Source: Asticcacaulis sp. UBA2476 (GTDB lineage Bacteria; Pseudomonadota; Alphaproteobacteria; Caulobacterales; Caulobacteraceae). Taken from it: a stretch of DNA of 40,511 nucleotides. Below the pieces are notes generated by a model that saw only the letters and a list, made by a program, of their open reading frames with translations, was not told where the DNA came from and ran no database searches. Where the stretch lies: positions 1 through 40,511 of the forward strand of contig DDPE01000021.1 in assembly GCA_002342035.1 (NCBI GenBank), given 5' to 3'. Positions 7,558 through 15,951 of this stretch are shown here, in pieces. A program made the translations under genes and the position numbers. How positions within the stretch are numbered: the first letter of the stretch is position 1; each line of letters begins with the position of its first letter.

Positions 7558-8961
7558 TTACATATCTTCGTCTTCGGCACCACGGATATGGGCCAGACCA
7601 AGGCTTTTCAGCTTACGATGCAGGGCCGACCGCTCCATGCCAATAAAGTTGGCCGTGCGTGAGATATTTCCGCCAAATCGAACGATTTGCGACGACAGAT
7701 ATTCACGCTCGAATACTTCCCGCGCCTCTCTGAGCGGTAGCGCTATGATGCGTTCAGGACGTATCGCGCCTGCGATGGCGGATTCAACCACTTCGGATGG
7801 CAACATATGGGAGGTAATTGGGTCGTTCGGGTCACCTGAGGCCAGTATCAGCAATCGCTCAATATTATTGCGCAACTGGCGAACATTACCCGGCCATTCA
7901 TGTACCTGTAGCGTCGCCATGGCATCTTCGCTTAAGATACGCTTGGGCAGGCCTTGGGCCGATGCTATGCGCTCAATAAAATACTGCACCAGTTCGGCGA
8001 TATCGCTGCGACGCTCGGAAAGACCCGGCACCCTGACAGGCACCACATTCAGGCGATGGAACAAATCTTCGCGGAAGCGTCCGGCGGCGATTTCCTGTTG
8101 CAGATCCTTGGAGGTCGACGAAATAACCCTCACATCGACCTGAACGTCGTTAACACCGCCGACGCGAACAAACCGTTGCTCGACTAAAACCCGCAAAATC
8201 CGGCTTTGTGACTCCATCGGCATGTCGGCCACTTCATCGAGGAACAGCGTGCCGCCATGCGCGCGTTCAAACACCCCGATTTTGCGCGGCCGACCGCCCT
8301 CGCCTTCTTCGCCGAACAACTCAACGTCCAGTCGCTCCGGCGTCATGCCCGCAGAAGATATGGGCACGAACTCGCACTTGGCGCGCGGCGACGCATCATG
8401 GATCATGCGCGCGACCAGTTCTTTTCCCGATCCAGCAGGGCCAGAAATCATGATGCGTGAATTGGCGCCAGCGACCTTGGTAATCGTTGTCCGCAATAGC
8501 TGTGCTGCGGCGGAATTACCCACGAGACCGTCCGGTACAACGGCTTGATTCCGTAAGCGGCGATTTTCACGTTTCAACGAAGCCACTTCAAGCGATCTTT
8601 GAACAATCATGATCAGACGCTCAGTTTTAAAAGGCTTCTCTATAAAATCATAAGCCCCGCGTTTGATGGCCGACACGGCAGTCTCAATCGTGCCGTGGCC
8701 AGAAATCATAACTGCCGGAATATCAGGATCAAGCTCACGGATAACATCCAAAAGCTCTAGGCCATCAAGGCCACCGCCCTGCATCCATATGTCGAGCACA
8801 ACCAGCGAGGGCTTGCGTGCCTTCACTGCCCTCAGCGCCGCATTAGAATCGGAGGCGGTTCTGACCGAATATCCCTCATCCTCCAATATGCCCGCAATCA
8901 ATTCGCGAATATCGGCCTCATCATCGACGACCAGAATATCAACACCCGAAGATACTTTCAT
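7558..8961 (-). CDS. ntrX: Nitrogen/respiration response regulator NtrX
   Basis: A 467-residue response regulator paired with NtrY. The receiver domain (1-125) has acidic D13/D14, phospho-acceptor D57 in VVLDIWM and K109 in FIEKP. The AAA+ domain has Walker A GPAGSGK (174-180) and GGTLFLDEVADMP. The C-terminal Fis-type helix-turn-helix has GNISRTANFIGMERSALHRKL. Where sigma-54 activators carry GAFTGA, this protein reads EEGEGGRPRKIGVFERA, so the sigma-54 contact loop is missing. The frame opens at a GTG (8964), but ATG 8961 overlaps the ntrY stop as TGATG, with GGTGAGG upstream, so I use it. NtrX regulates nitrogen, redox and envelope genes in alphaproteobacteria. Confidence 0.95.
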   Translation of the reverse strand: MKVSSGVDILVVDDEADIRELIAGILEDEGYSVRTASDSNAALRAVKARKPSLVVLDIWMQGGGLDGLELLDVIRELDPDIPAVMISGHGTIETAVSAIKRGAYDFIEKPFKTERLIMIVQRSLEVASLKRENRRLRNQAVVPDGLVGNSAAAQLLRTTITKVAGANSRIMISGPAGSGKELVARMIHDASPRAKCEFVPISSAGMTPERLDVELFGEEGEGGRPRKIGVFERAHGGTLFLDEVADMPMESQSRILRVLVEQRFVRVGGVNDVQVDVRVISSTSKDLQQEIAAGRFREDLFHRLNVVPVRVPGLSERRSDIAELVQYFIERIASAQGLPKRILSEDAMATLQVHEWPGNVRQLRNNIERLLILASGDPNDPITSHMLPSEVVESAIAGAIRPERIIALPLREAREVFEREYLSSQIVRFGGNISRTANFIGMERSALHRKLKSLGLAHIRGAEDEDM

Positions 8962-11219
8962 CACAGCCTCACCATCTTATTGGTAGTGTCCTGCCTTGCC
9001 ACAGTATCTGTGGCATCGGTCATAATTTGTGTATGCGGTAACCGCAGAGTCGCGCGTGCTCCGCTCAAATGCGTCGCATCGCTTAAACTGAAATCACCGC
9101 CGTGGTCCTCAACAATACGCTTGACGATCGCGAGCCCCAGTCCGGTGCCTTTGTCGCGCGTAGTCACATAGGGTTCAGTCAAGCGGTCACGATCCTTATC
9201 GGGCAGACCGATGCCGTTATCCTCAATGTCGATGCGAACCACGCTATCGCTTATCGACATTTCAACCCGAAGATGCCCCATAATGGGTTCGGGCGGGATA
9301 AGGTCTGATTGTTCCGCCAGTTTCTGCGCAGCCAGTTGTCGTGATGCAATTGCCTCACCGCCGTTTTTAAGCACGTTCCCTAATGCCTGAGCCAAAAGGC
9401 GTCCGTCACAGACAATCTTTGTGTCCGGCAGAGGCTCAATAATATCAATCTGTATGTCCGGATCGGCGACGCGACGGGCAAATACAGCATGCCGCACCAA
9501 CTCAGCGGCATCTTCTTCGGCAAAATTTGGCACAGGCATACGGGCAAAGGCCGAAAATTCATCCACCATCCGCCCGATGTCACCTACCTGACGAATAATG
9601 GTGTCAGTCAGGCGATCAAAGACTTCCAGATCGCCGTCAATATGGTCACGGTACTTGCGCTTAATGCGCTCCGCCGACAATTGGATCGGGGTCAGAGGGT
9701 TCTTGATTTCGTGAGCAATGCGCTGCGCGACATCTTTCCAGGCCGCATTACGTTGGGCGGCCACCAAACGTGTAATGTCGTCAAAGGTGATAACGGCCCC
9801 GCCGGTTTCAAGCCCTGAGATGCGCACGCGCAGACGCCGGGTCTCCCCCTTGCGGATAAGATCGACCTCTTGTTCCTCAACTTTTGAGACAGAAACCTTG
9901 TCAAGAAGATCTGCAATTTCAGGTACTAATTCGCGTATATTAAAGCCAATGGCATCTTCGCCCACAACGCTGAGAAAGCTCGCGGCATGCCGGTTGATCG
10001 CGGATATATGCTCCAGCACATCTATACCAACGATGCCGGCGGAGATTTCCGAAAGCACGGTTTCAATGAATCGCCGCCGCGCTTCGGCCTCTTCACCCGC
10101 AGACTTTAGGGCCGCCTGCTGACTTTGCAGGTCGCTGGTCATGCGGTTAAACGCTCGTGACAGTACGGCGATATCTTCTGACTGATGGCTGGTGACAACG
10201 CGCGCATCCAGATTGCCTGCCGCGACCTTATCGGCTGCCTGCACAAGCCGGGCAACCGGCACCGCAATCGCATCGGCAGCCGACACCCCGACCCAAACGG
10301 CACCAACCAGCACCAGAAGCACCGTTTCGATATAGGCAAGCGCAAAAACCCCTTGCACTCGATTAGAGTTTTCCGCAGCTTCGCGCAGATCAACTACAGC
10401 CCGCGATACGCTGGACAGGCGCGTCATCATGCCCGGTTGCAGCAGCCTCACCCCATAAAGCTGTGCGCCGTCATACATAGTTAAGGGATAGACAACACGA
10501 ACGGCATCGGGCCCGGAAAACAGCGCCACCCGCGCCTCCCCTCCGGAGACTTCTGAAATAGTATCACGGGGTGGGGCCAGATAAACCGGCGCATCCTCGC
10601 TTTCGGCCCGTGCCAGAACCTGTCCGCTTCGATCAATCAGATAAATCGCCGCCAGTCCGCCCCGCGATGCCGCCAAATCCTGCAAAGCCATAGCAAAAGC
10701 CAGACGATTGGGAAAAAGGGCCCGCCCCTCTTCATGATCAATGCTGCGGGCGATATCTTCGACGGTATCGAGCGCAATCTTTTGCTGCTCATCGACAAAC
10801 AGCTCGGCAATCTTCGCCCCGTTTTCGACCGAAGACTGAACACGGGCACTAAACCAAGTTTCCACGCCACGGTTGACCAGCACGCCGAAAAACAAGGCCA
10901 CCACAAAGGCCGGGGTGACCGCGGCCAGCGCAAACAGGGTGACAAATCTAAGGTGCAGACGTGCGCCCGCATCTGCGCCGCGTGATTGCGCAATCTGATA
11001 GATTCGGCGAACAACGAAAAAACAAAGCCCCAGCAGAAGCAACAGGTTGAGGCATACCAGAATGAACAAGACACGACTGGCCGGTCCGATAGGGCCTGTT
11101 CCCGGCGTGGCAATAATCATCCAGATGATGAACGCGGTAATCAGCGCCGACAAAACATAGGCGGCGGCCATACTAAGGCCCGCAGGACTTGCGTTACGCA
11201 GCCCCCTGGACGCCCGCAT
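8961..11219 (-). CDS. ntrY: Membrane sensor histidine kinase NtrY
   Basis: Sensor kinase of NtrX, about 752 residues from ATG 11219; the frame continues to TTG 11282 (773 residues) without a ribosome site. Numbering from TTG: hydrophobic segments near 38-58, 71-91 and 113-137, a periplasmic sensor region to about 310, a further segment near 312-340, HAMP about 340-395, PAS about 405-510, HisKA with H524 in RIAHEIKNPLTPIQ, then HATPase boxes LGNVLKNGGEAI, DIEDNGIGLP and DKGTGLGLAI. The stop overlaps the ntrX start (TGATG), so the pair is translationally coupled. DusB lies just upstream, without the ntrBC genes often found there. Confidence 0.95.
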   Translation of the reverse strand: MRASRGLRNASPAGLSMAAAYVLSALITAFIIWMIIATPGTGPIGPASRVLFILVCLNLLLLLGLCFFVVRRIYQIAQSRGADAGARLHLRFVTLFALAAVTPAFVVALFFGVLVNRGVETWFSARVQSSVENGAKIAELFVDEQQKIALDTVEDIARSIDHEEGRALFPNRLAFAMALQDLAASRGGLAAIYLIDRSGQVLARAESEDAPVYLAPPRDTISEVSGGEARVALFSGPDAVRVVYPLTMYDGAQLYGVRLLQPGMMTRLSSVSRAVVDLREAAENSNRVQGVFALAYIETVLLVLVGAVWVGVSAADAIAVPVARLVQAADKVAAGNLDARVVTSHQSEDIAVLSRAFNRMTSDLQSQQAALKSAGEEAEARRRFIETVLSEISAGIVGIDVLEHISAINRHAASFLSVVGEDAIGFNIRELVPEIADLLDKVSVSKVEEQEVDLIRKGETRRLRVRISGLETGGAVITFDDITRLVAAQRNAAWKDVAQRIAHEIKNPLTPIQLSAERIKRKYRDHIDGDLEVFDRLTDTIIRQVGDIGRMVDEFSAFARMPVPNFAEEDAAELVRHAVFARRVADPDIQIDIIEPLPDTKIVCDGRLLAQALGNVLKNGGEAIASRQLAAQKLAEQSDLIPPEPIMGHLRVEMSISDSVVRIDIEDNGIGLPDKDRDRLTEPYVTTRDKGTGLGLAIVKRIVEDHGGDFSLSDATHLSGARATLRLPHTQIMTDATDTVARQDTTNKMVRL

Positions 11220-11381
11220 CAGCGTCAGACCTATTCGCCGTTTTGCCGCTGTGTCCTTCAAGACCCAATTCCGAAATGCCAAAATTTAGCCGTGGCATTT
11301 GCGCACTACTGTGTCCATATATCAACATGAATGTTGCTTTAAAGCGTCTATTTTTTCGCTTTTCATCGCTTGTGATGAAAC

Positions 11382-12377
11382 TTAAGCCGCAGATAGCAAG
11401 ATTTTCAATTCTCGCTCGATGTCCTGCGATGTTTCCAGACGACAAATTCGCCCTTTATCAGCCCGCCGTACAATCGGGTCAGGATTGTAATTTGCGGCTT
11501 CAATATACCAGCCAAGGTGCTTTTTAAACATGCGCAGCCCCAATGGCGCACCATAAAAAATGAGGCTATCCTGAAAATGCTCAAGGATAATGTCCAAGCG
11601 CTGCTCTAAAGTCGGTAAAGGCAGATGGGTTTGGGCGCTAACGGCATTATCAAGGTAGTTTGCCAACCACGGCTGGCCATATATCCCGCGGCCAATCATA
11701 ATTCCATCGGCGCCTGAGTGGGACAAAGCTTTACGGGCGCTATTAGGATCTACAACATCGCCATTGACGATGACGGGGATCGATACCGCCTCTTTCACAC
11801 ATTTTACCGCCTGCCAGTCAGCCTCACCTTTGTAAAATTGCTGACGGGTGCGGCCATGGATCGTGACCGCTTGTACGCCGATATCTTCGGCGCGTTTGGC
11901 CAATAGGGCCGCGTTACGCTGCTGGTCGTCCCACCCCAGCCGCATCTTGACGGTTACGGGACGGCGGGTAGCCGTCACCGCAGCTTCCATAATGCGCGAA
12001 GCCTGATCGAGATCGCGCATCAGCGCTGACCCGCACAGCACACCGGTGACTTCTTTGGCCGGACAGCCAAAATTAAGGTCAATAATGTCGGCACCCGCCG
12101 CCTCAGCCAAAGTGGCTCCGCGGGCAATATAGGCGGGGTCGCGTCCAATAAGCTGAATGATTTTGAGGCCGTTATGCTCGCCTAATTGGGCTTTGCGCAC
12201 AATGTCCGGACGGCCTTTTTCAAGCTCCGCGCAGGCGACCATCTCGGTGGCGGCGTAACAGGCGCCCAGTTTGGTGGCTACTTTTCGAAACGGCAGGTCG
12301 GATACGCCCGTCATCGGCGCAATCAGCACCCGCCCGCCGATATCGACGTCACCAATTTTAAGACCTGCGCTGAACAT
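11382..12377 (-). CDS. dusB: tRNA-dihydrouridine synthase DusB (NifR3)
   Basis: An FMN-dependent TIM-barrel enzyme of about 331 residues that reduces uridines in the tRNA D-loop. RVLIAPMTGVSDLPFR opens the barrel, IIDLNFGCPAKEVTG carries the cysteine of the active site, VTIHGRTRQQFYKG and GADGIMIGRGIYGQPW are FMN-phosphate-binding and Dus signatures. The frame extends to a TTG at 12422, but the extra 15 residues have no family character; ATG 12377 gives the usual start just before LKIGDVDIGGR. It is divergent from the GNAT gene and precedes ntrY on the same strand, as nifR3 does in many alphaproteobacteria. Confidence 0.94.
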   Translation of the reverse strand: MFSAGLKIGDVDIGGRVLIAPMTGVSDLPFRKVATKLGACYAATEMVACAELEKGRPDIVRKAQLGEHNGLKIIQLIGRDPAYIARGATLAEAAGADIIDLNFGCPAKEVTGVLCGSALMRDLDQASRIMEAAVTATRRPVTVKMRLGWDDQQRNAALLAKRAEDIGVQAVTIHGRTRQQFYKGEADWQAVKCVKEAVSIPVIVNGDVVDPNSARKALSHSGADGIMIGRGIYGQPWLANYLDNAVSAQTHLPLPTLEQRLDIILEHFQDSLIFYGAPLGLRMFKKHLGWYIEAANYNPDPIVRRADKGRICRLETSQDIERELKILLSAA

Positions 12378-12475
12378 AGGGGGCACATACAGGAAATTCC
12401 CGCATTTGGAAACATCGTGCAATTGACCCCATTCATAAGCCGCTTTAAACGCTTAGGTTAAAATGGGAGGGCCTT

Positions 12476-12904
12476 ATGGCGATAGTCAAACTGACGCAGA
12501 GTGACGACGATATTCGCCGGTGCTTTCCGGTAATGAAAGCTTTGCGCCCGCACCTGCAGGACAATGAGGATTTGCTGGAGCGCGCCCGCCGCCAAATGTC
12601 GGATAGTGGCTGGAGACTGGCCTATGTCGAAGATGACGGGCAGGTCGTTGCCTGCGCCGGGTTTCGCGTCCATGAATGGTTGGTATCCGGCAAAATTCTC
12701 TATGTTGATGATTTGGTCAGCGCTCAGGATCAACGCTCCAGAGGTTATGGCAAAGCGTTGCTCGATTGGTTGAAATCACAGGCAAAATCAGAGGGTTGCA
12801 CCCAATTACGCCTGGATAGCGGTACACACCGGACTCAGGCCCATCGCTTTTATTTCCGGGAAGGGCTGGTCATTAGCTCCTTTCATTTTGAAACCACGCT
12901 CTAA
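12476..12904 (+). CDS. GNAT-family N-acetyltransferase
   Basis: A 142-residue acyl-CoA N-acyltransferase. The acetyl-CoA-binding motif A is DLVSAQDQRSRGYGKALLDWL (centred near residue 85-97, RSRGYGKAL being the pyrophosphate loop), followed by LRLDSGTHRTQAHRFYFREG, the usual C-terminal beta-alpha-beta element. The acceptor substrate cannot be read. GGGAGG lies seven bases ahead of ATG 12476. It starts between divergent dusB and tightly linked ispDF, whose ATG is four bases beyond this stop, so the two are probably co-transcribed. Confidence 0.9.
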   Translation: MAIVKLTQSDDDIRRCFPVMKALRPHLQDNEDLLERARRQMSDSGWRLAYVEDDGQVVACAGFRVHEWLVSGKILYVDDLVSAQDQRSRGYGKALLDWLKSQAKSEGCTQLRLDSGTHRTQAHRFYFREGLVISSFHFETTL

Positions 12905-12908
12905 GGTC

Positions 12909-14057
12909 ATGACATTTAAAGCCATAATAGTCGCCGGCGGTTCTGGCACACGCTCAGGCGGACGCAAGCAGTGGATGCCGCTCGCCGGCAAGCTCGTTCT
13001 GAACTGGTCCGTCGAAGCTTTTGAAAACAAAGGGGCTTCGCAAATTGCCATTGTTGTCCCCGAAGACGATGTGGCCAAAGCGCAAGCTGAGTTCCCCAAT
13101 GCAAACGTGATACCGGGCGGCGCTACACGCGCTCAATCCGTTCAGGCCGGACTAAAGGCTCTGAAGACAGCCGATGATGACATTGTCATGATCCATGATG
13201 CCGCCCGGCCACTCCTTACGGCACCGCTCATCGAATCTTTGCTATTACGCATGCAGACGGCAAGGGCGGTCATTTTGGCTTTGCCTGTGACGGATTCGTT
13301 GAAAAAGACCGACCATGACACCATTACAGATGCCCCTTCGCGCGAGCATCTGTGGCGTGCTCAGACACCGCAGGTTTTTCGCTACGGTGATATCGTCCGG
13401 GCTTATCAGACATGGCCGACCGGTCATGAGCCCACGGATGACGCCATTGTGGCCGATCACGCAGGCATCAGGGTTGAGGTGGTCGAAGGCTCTCAGCGCC
13501 TGCACAAACTCACCTACAAAGAAGATTTTGAGTTATTGGAGGCGTTGATCATGGCGGAAACCCATACCCAGATACGGGTTGGTCAGGGCTTTGACGCCCA
13601 TCGTTGGGGCGACGGCGATAGCGTGTGGCTGTGCGGCGTCGAGATTCCTCATGATAAAACCCTGATTGGACATTCGGATGCCGATGCCGGACTTCACGCC
13701 CTGACCGATGCGATTTTAGGGGCTGTGGGCTTAGGCGATATTGGCGATCATTTTCCGCCCACTGATCCGCAGTGGAAGGGCGCGTCATCTGATCTGTTTC
13801 TAAAGCATGCCACTGATCTGGTTCGCCAAAAAGGCGGACGCTTGGTCAATGTCGATGTCACTTTGATCTGCGAGCGTCCGAAGGTGAAGCCACACCGCGA
13901 AGCCATGCGCGACCGTTTGTCCGAAATCCTGTCTCTGCCGATGGATTGCATTAGTGTCAAAGCGACCACAACCGAAAAAATGGGGTTTACAGGCCGCGAA
14001 GAAGGGCTCGCGGCTCAGGCGATCTGCCTTATTGAAATGCCTGTTGTTCGGGCTTGA
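12909..14057 (+). CDS. ispDF: Bifunctional IspD/IspF (MEP isoprenoid pathway)
   Basis: A fusion of about 382 residues of two MEP-pathway enzymes. The N-terminal IspD (about 1-220) makes CDP-methylerythritol from MEP and CTP; IIVAGGSGTRSGGRKQW is the CTP-binding loop. The C-terminal IspF (about 224-382) makes the cyclodiphosphate; GQGFDAHRW, GHSDADAGLHALTDA and TTTEKMGFTGREEG carry its Zn and substrate residues. The fusion is common in alphaproteobacteria. A TTG at 12888 would extend it into the GNAT gene; ATG 12909 lies four bases after that stop with TAAGG overlapping it, so I prefer the ATG. Confidence 0.96.
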   Translation: MTFKAIIVAGGSGTRSGGRKQWMPLAGKLVLNWSVEAFENKGASQIAIVVPEDDVAKAQAEFPNANVIPGGATRAQSVQAGLKALKTADDDIVMIHDAARPLLTAPLIESLLLRMQTARAVILALPVTDSLKKTDHDTITDAPSREHLWRAQTPQVFRYGDIVRAYQTWPTGHEPTDDAIVADHAGIRVEVVEGSQRLHKLTYKEDFELLEALIMAETHTQIRVGQGFDAHRWGDGDSVWLCGVEIPHDKTLIGHSDADAGLHALTDAILGAVGLGDIGDHFPPTDPQWKGASSDLFLKHATDLVRQKGGRLVNVDVTLICERPKVKPHREAMRDRLSEILSLPMDCISVKATTTEKMGFTGREEGLAAQAICLIEMPVVRA

Positions 14058-14108
14058 TAATTTATAGCGGGTGGTTCTTGCTACCCATTGAATTTATAAG
14101 GGTATTAT

Positions 14109-14123
14109 TGAGAAACATTCTCA
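14109..14123. promoter_or_regulatory. Fur-box-like operator upstream of sodB
   Basis: TGAGAAACATTCTCA is a 6+3+6 palindrome and matches 12 of the 14 defined positions of the TGATAAT-N-ATTATCA Fur core. By base composition alone this would be expected well under once in the window. It lies 87 bases upstream of the sodB ATG in an AT-rich promoter region, a plausible place for iron-responsive control. Confidence 0.5.
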
Positions 14124-14210
14124 CTAGATAACACCTTGAATTCAAATTTTCCCCTCAATATATGTGTGGGGATATTAGCGTTTTATCCCAACATTTGAAA
14201 GCAGGTCGTC

Positions 14211-14822
14211 ATGGCATTCGAACTCCCCCCTCTTCCCTACGCGGCTGATGCGCTTGAGCCTTATATGACGGCCAACACCTTCAGCTTCCACCACGCCAAA
14301 CACCATAAGGCCTATGTTGATAACCTGAACAAGCTGATCGCGGGCACGCCATTTGAAGGCAAGTCTTTGGTCGATATCGTCAAGGAATCCGAAGGCACCA
14401 ATGCTGGCGTGTTCAACAACTCGGCTCAGGTATGGAACCACACCTTTTTCTGGTCATCCATGACCCCTAACGGTGGCGGCAAGCCAACCGGCAAGATCGC
14501 TGAAAAGATCGACGCTGATTTTGGTGGATATGAGGCTTTTGCCGAAGCGTTTAAAACCGCAGGTGCCACTCAGTTTGGTTCCGGCTGGGCCTGGCTGGTT
14601 CTGGGCGCCGAGGGCAAGCTTAAAATCGTGAAGACGGGCAATGCCGAAACGCCGTTCACCAAGGGCGATAAGCCCTTGCTGACGCTGGACGTATGGGAAC
14701 ATGCCTATTACCTCGATTATCAGAACCTGCGTCCTAAGTTCATTGAGACCTTCCTCGATAAGCTGGTGAACTGGGAATTTGCCAACGCCAATCTGGATGC
14801 ACCGCTGCATCCCGGTGTGTAA
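14211..14822 (+). CDS. sodB: Superoxide dismutase, iron type
   Basis: A 203-residue Fe/Mn-family superoxide dismutase that converts superoxide to peroxide and oxygen. It starts FELPPLPYAADALEPYM. Metal ligands are expected at H27 (TFSFHH), the His of VWNHTFFW, and Asp/His of LDVWEHAYYLDY. Q in NNSAQVWNH and the FGSGWAWL context indicate the iron-type enzyme rather than manganese. No signal peptide is seen, so it is cytoplasmic. The AT-rich upstream gap holds a Fur-box-like palindrome, and a strong terminator follows 26 bases after the stop, so it is probably a single-gene transcript. Confidence 0.97.
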   Translation: MAFELPPLPYAADALEPYMTANTFSFHHAKHHKAYVDNLNKLIAGTPFEGKSLVDIVKESEGTNAGVFNNSAQVWNHTFFWSSMTPNGGGKPTGKIAEKIDADFGGYEAFAEAFKTAGATQFGSGWAWLVLGAEGKLKIVKTGNAETPFTKGDKPLLTLDVWEHAYYLDYQNLRPKFIETFLDKLVNWEFANANLDAPLHPGV

Positions 14823-14848
14823 TCCCTTAAGCACACAATATCTTTACG

Positions 14849-14876
14849 AGAGCGGGGCCAAAACCCCGCTCTTTTT
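14849..14876 (+). terminator. Rho-independent terminator of sodB
   Basis: AGAGCGGGG and CCCCGCTCT form a 9-base stem with a 6-base CCAAAA loop, followed by a T-run (14872-14876). It begins 26 bases after the sodB stop. Confidence 0.92.
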
Positions 14877-14934
14877 CGTTGATGCCTGTGGTATGTCTCT
14901 AAGATAGCCCAAAGATATCTAAGGATATTTTACG

Positions 14935-15462
14935 ATGACCGAAAATCTGTCTCCGCTCTATAATCTGGCTGGTGATGTGGTGGCCGAAGCCAAGCTTAAG
15001 CGCAAGGTGCTGACAACGGCTGAAAGCTGCACCGGCGGGCTTATTGCCGGTGCGATCACCTCAATACCGGGGGCATCCGATATATATAACGAAGGCTATG
15101 TGACCTATTCCAACGTCGCCAAAACCAAGCTTTTGGGGGTGTTGCCGAAAATTCTGGATACGCATGGGGCGGTCAGTCTGGAGACCGCCTACGCTATGGC
15201 CGAAGGGGCACTAAAGCACGCCAATGCGGACATAGCGATAAGTGTAACAGGCATTGCAGGCCCCGCTGGCGGCACCGCGCTTAAACCCGTCGGGATGGTC
15301 TGTTTTGGCCTAAGCTTCAAAGGTACGGACGGTGAGCCTCAGACCATGAGCCATGTCCATTATTTTGAAGATAAGGGCCGCCATTATATCCGCGAAGAAA
15401 GCGTACAATTTGCTTTAAAATGGACATATGACCATTTGAAAACACTGGATTTACCAGCGTAA
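14935..15462 (+). CDS. pncC: Nicotinamide-nucleotide amidohydrolase PncC (CinA C-terminal family)
   Basis: A 175-residue CinA C-terminal-domain protein that deamidates NMN to nicotinate mononucleotide in NAD recycling. The signature is TAESCTGGLIAGAITSIPGAS, with the catalytic Ser of ESCTGG, then GYVTYSN, AISVTGIAGPAGG and KPVGMVCFG. It lacks the N-terminal MoCF-like half of full CinA, as is normal for stand-alone PncC. AAGGA sits eight bases ahead of the ATG. It is convergent with the COQ10/START gene nine bases beyond. Confidence 0.94.
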   Translation: MTENLSPLYNLAGDVVAEAKLKRKVLTTAESCTGGLIAGAITSIPGASDIYNEGYVTYSNVAKTKLLGVLPKILDTHGAVSLETAYAMAEGALKHANADIAISVTGIAGPAGGTALKPVGMVCFGLSFKGTDGEPQTMSHVHYFEDKGRHYIREESVQFALKWTYDHLKTLDLPA

Positions 15463-15471
15463 ACTGCAAGC

Positions 15472-15939
15472 CTAAACGGTAGGATACAGCGCTTGGGCGC
15501 GGCCTTCAAAACACGCCATGAGCTTAGATACGGCCTTATCGAAATTGGCCCGCAAAAAACCATCTAGGAATGGGTTTTTAAACTCAAAATCGATATTGAA
15601 ATCGATCGCGGCCCCCACCTTATCATTGCTCATGGTGTGGTCTGAAAATTTCCAGGTACAGTGCAGCCGCTTAAACGGGCCTTTGAGCAGTACGATATCA
15701 ATCGTCTTATTTTCACTAAAGCGCGTCACGCGGGTGGTAAAGCGCTCCGTCAGGAAGCTAAACCCCACGGCTACATCCGCATCAAACCGGGTGATGTCAT
15801 CGCTGGGACGTGAAACATTAAACGTCCGCAAGCTGTTTATCCACGGTACGAACTCAGGATAACGCTCAACATCTCCGACCATCTCAAACAATTTGTCGGC
15901 GGAAAAAGGTAAAACGCGGTTTAAATGAAACTTTGCCAC
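15472..15939 (-). CDS. COQ10/START-domain protein (RatA family)
   Basis: A protein of about 155 residues of the polyketide-cyclase/START superfamily, whose bacterial members are named RatA or COQ10-like. The domain spans nearly the whole protein: RVLPFSADKLFEMVGDVERYPEFVPW at the start is diagnostic, and the C-terminal helix FLRANFDKAVSKLMACFEGRAQALY closes the cavity. COQ10 proteins bind ubiquinone or lipids and support respiration; E. coli RatA was described as blocking ribosome subunit joining. I infer the quinone role because it follows lipA here. The frame is open up to 15972, but GTG 15939 has AAGGAAG five bases ahead, so I choose it. Confidence 0.9.
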   Translation of the reverse strand: MAKFHLNRVLPFSADKLFEMVGDVERYPEFVPWINSLRTFNVSRPSDDITRFDADVAVGFSFLTERFTTRVTRFSENKTIDIVLLKGPFKRLHCTWKFSDHTMSNDKVGAAIDFNIDFEFKNPFLDGFLRANFDKAVSKLMACFEGRAQALYPTV

Positions 15940-15944
15940 TGAAA

Positions 15945-15951
15945 CTTCCTT
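15945..15951 (-). promoter_or_regulatory. Shine-Dalgarno that decides the COQ10/RatA start
   Basis: AAGGAAG on the minus strand, five bases before GTG 15939. Its first two bases are part of the lipA TAA stop (15950-15952), so ribosomes ending lipA sit on the next gene's ribosome site: a coupled arrangement. Confidence 0.75.
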
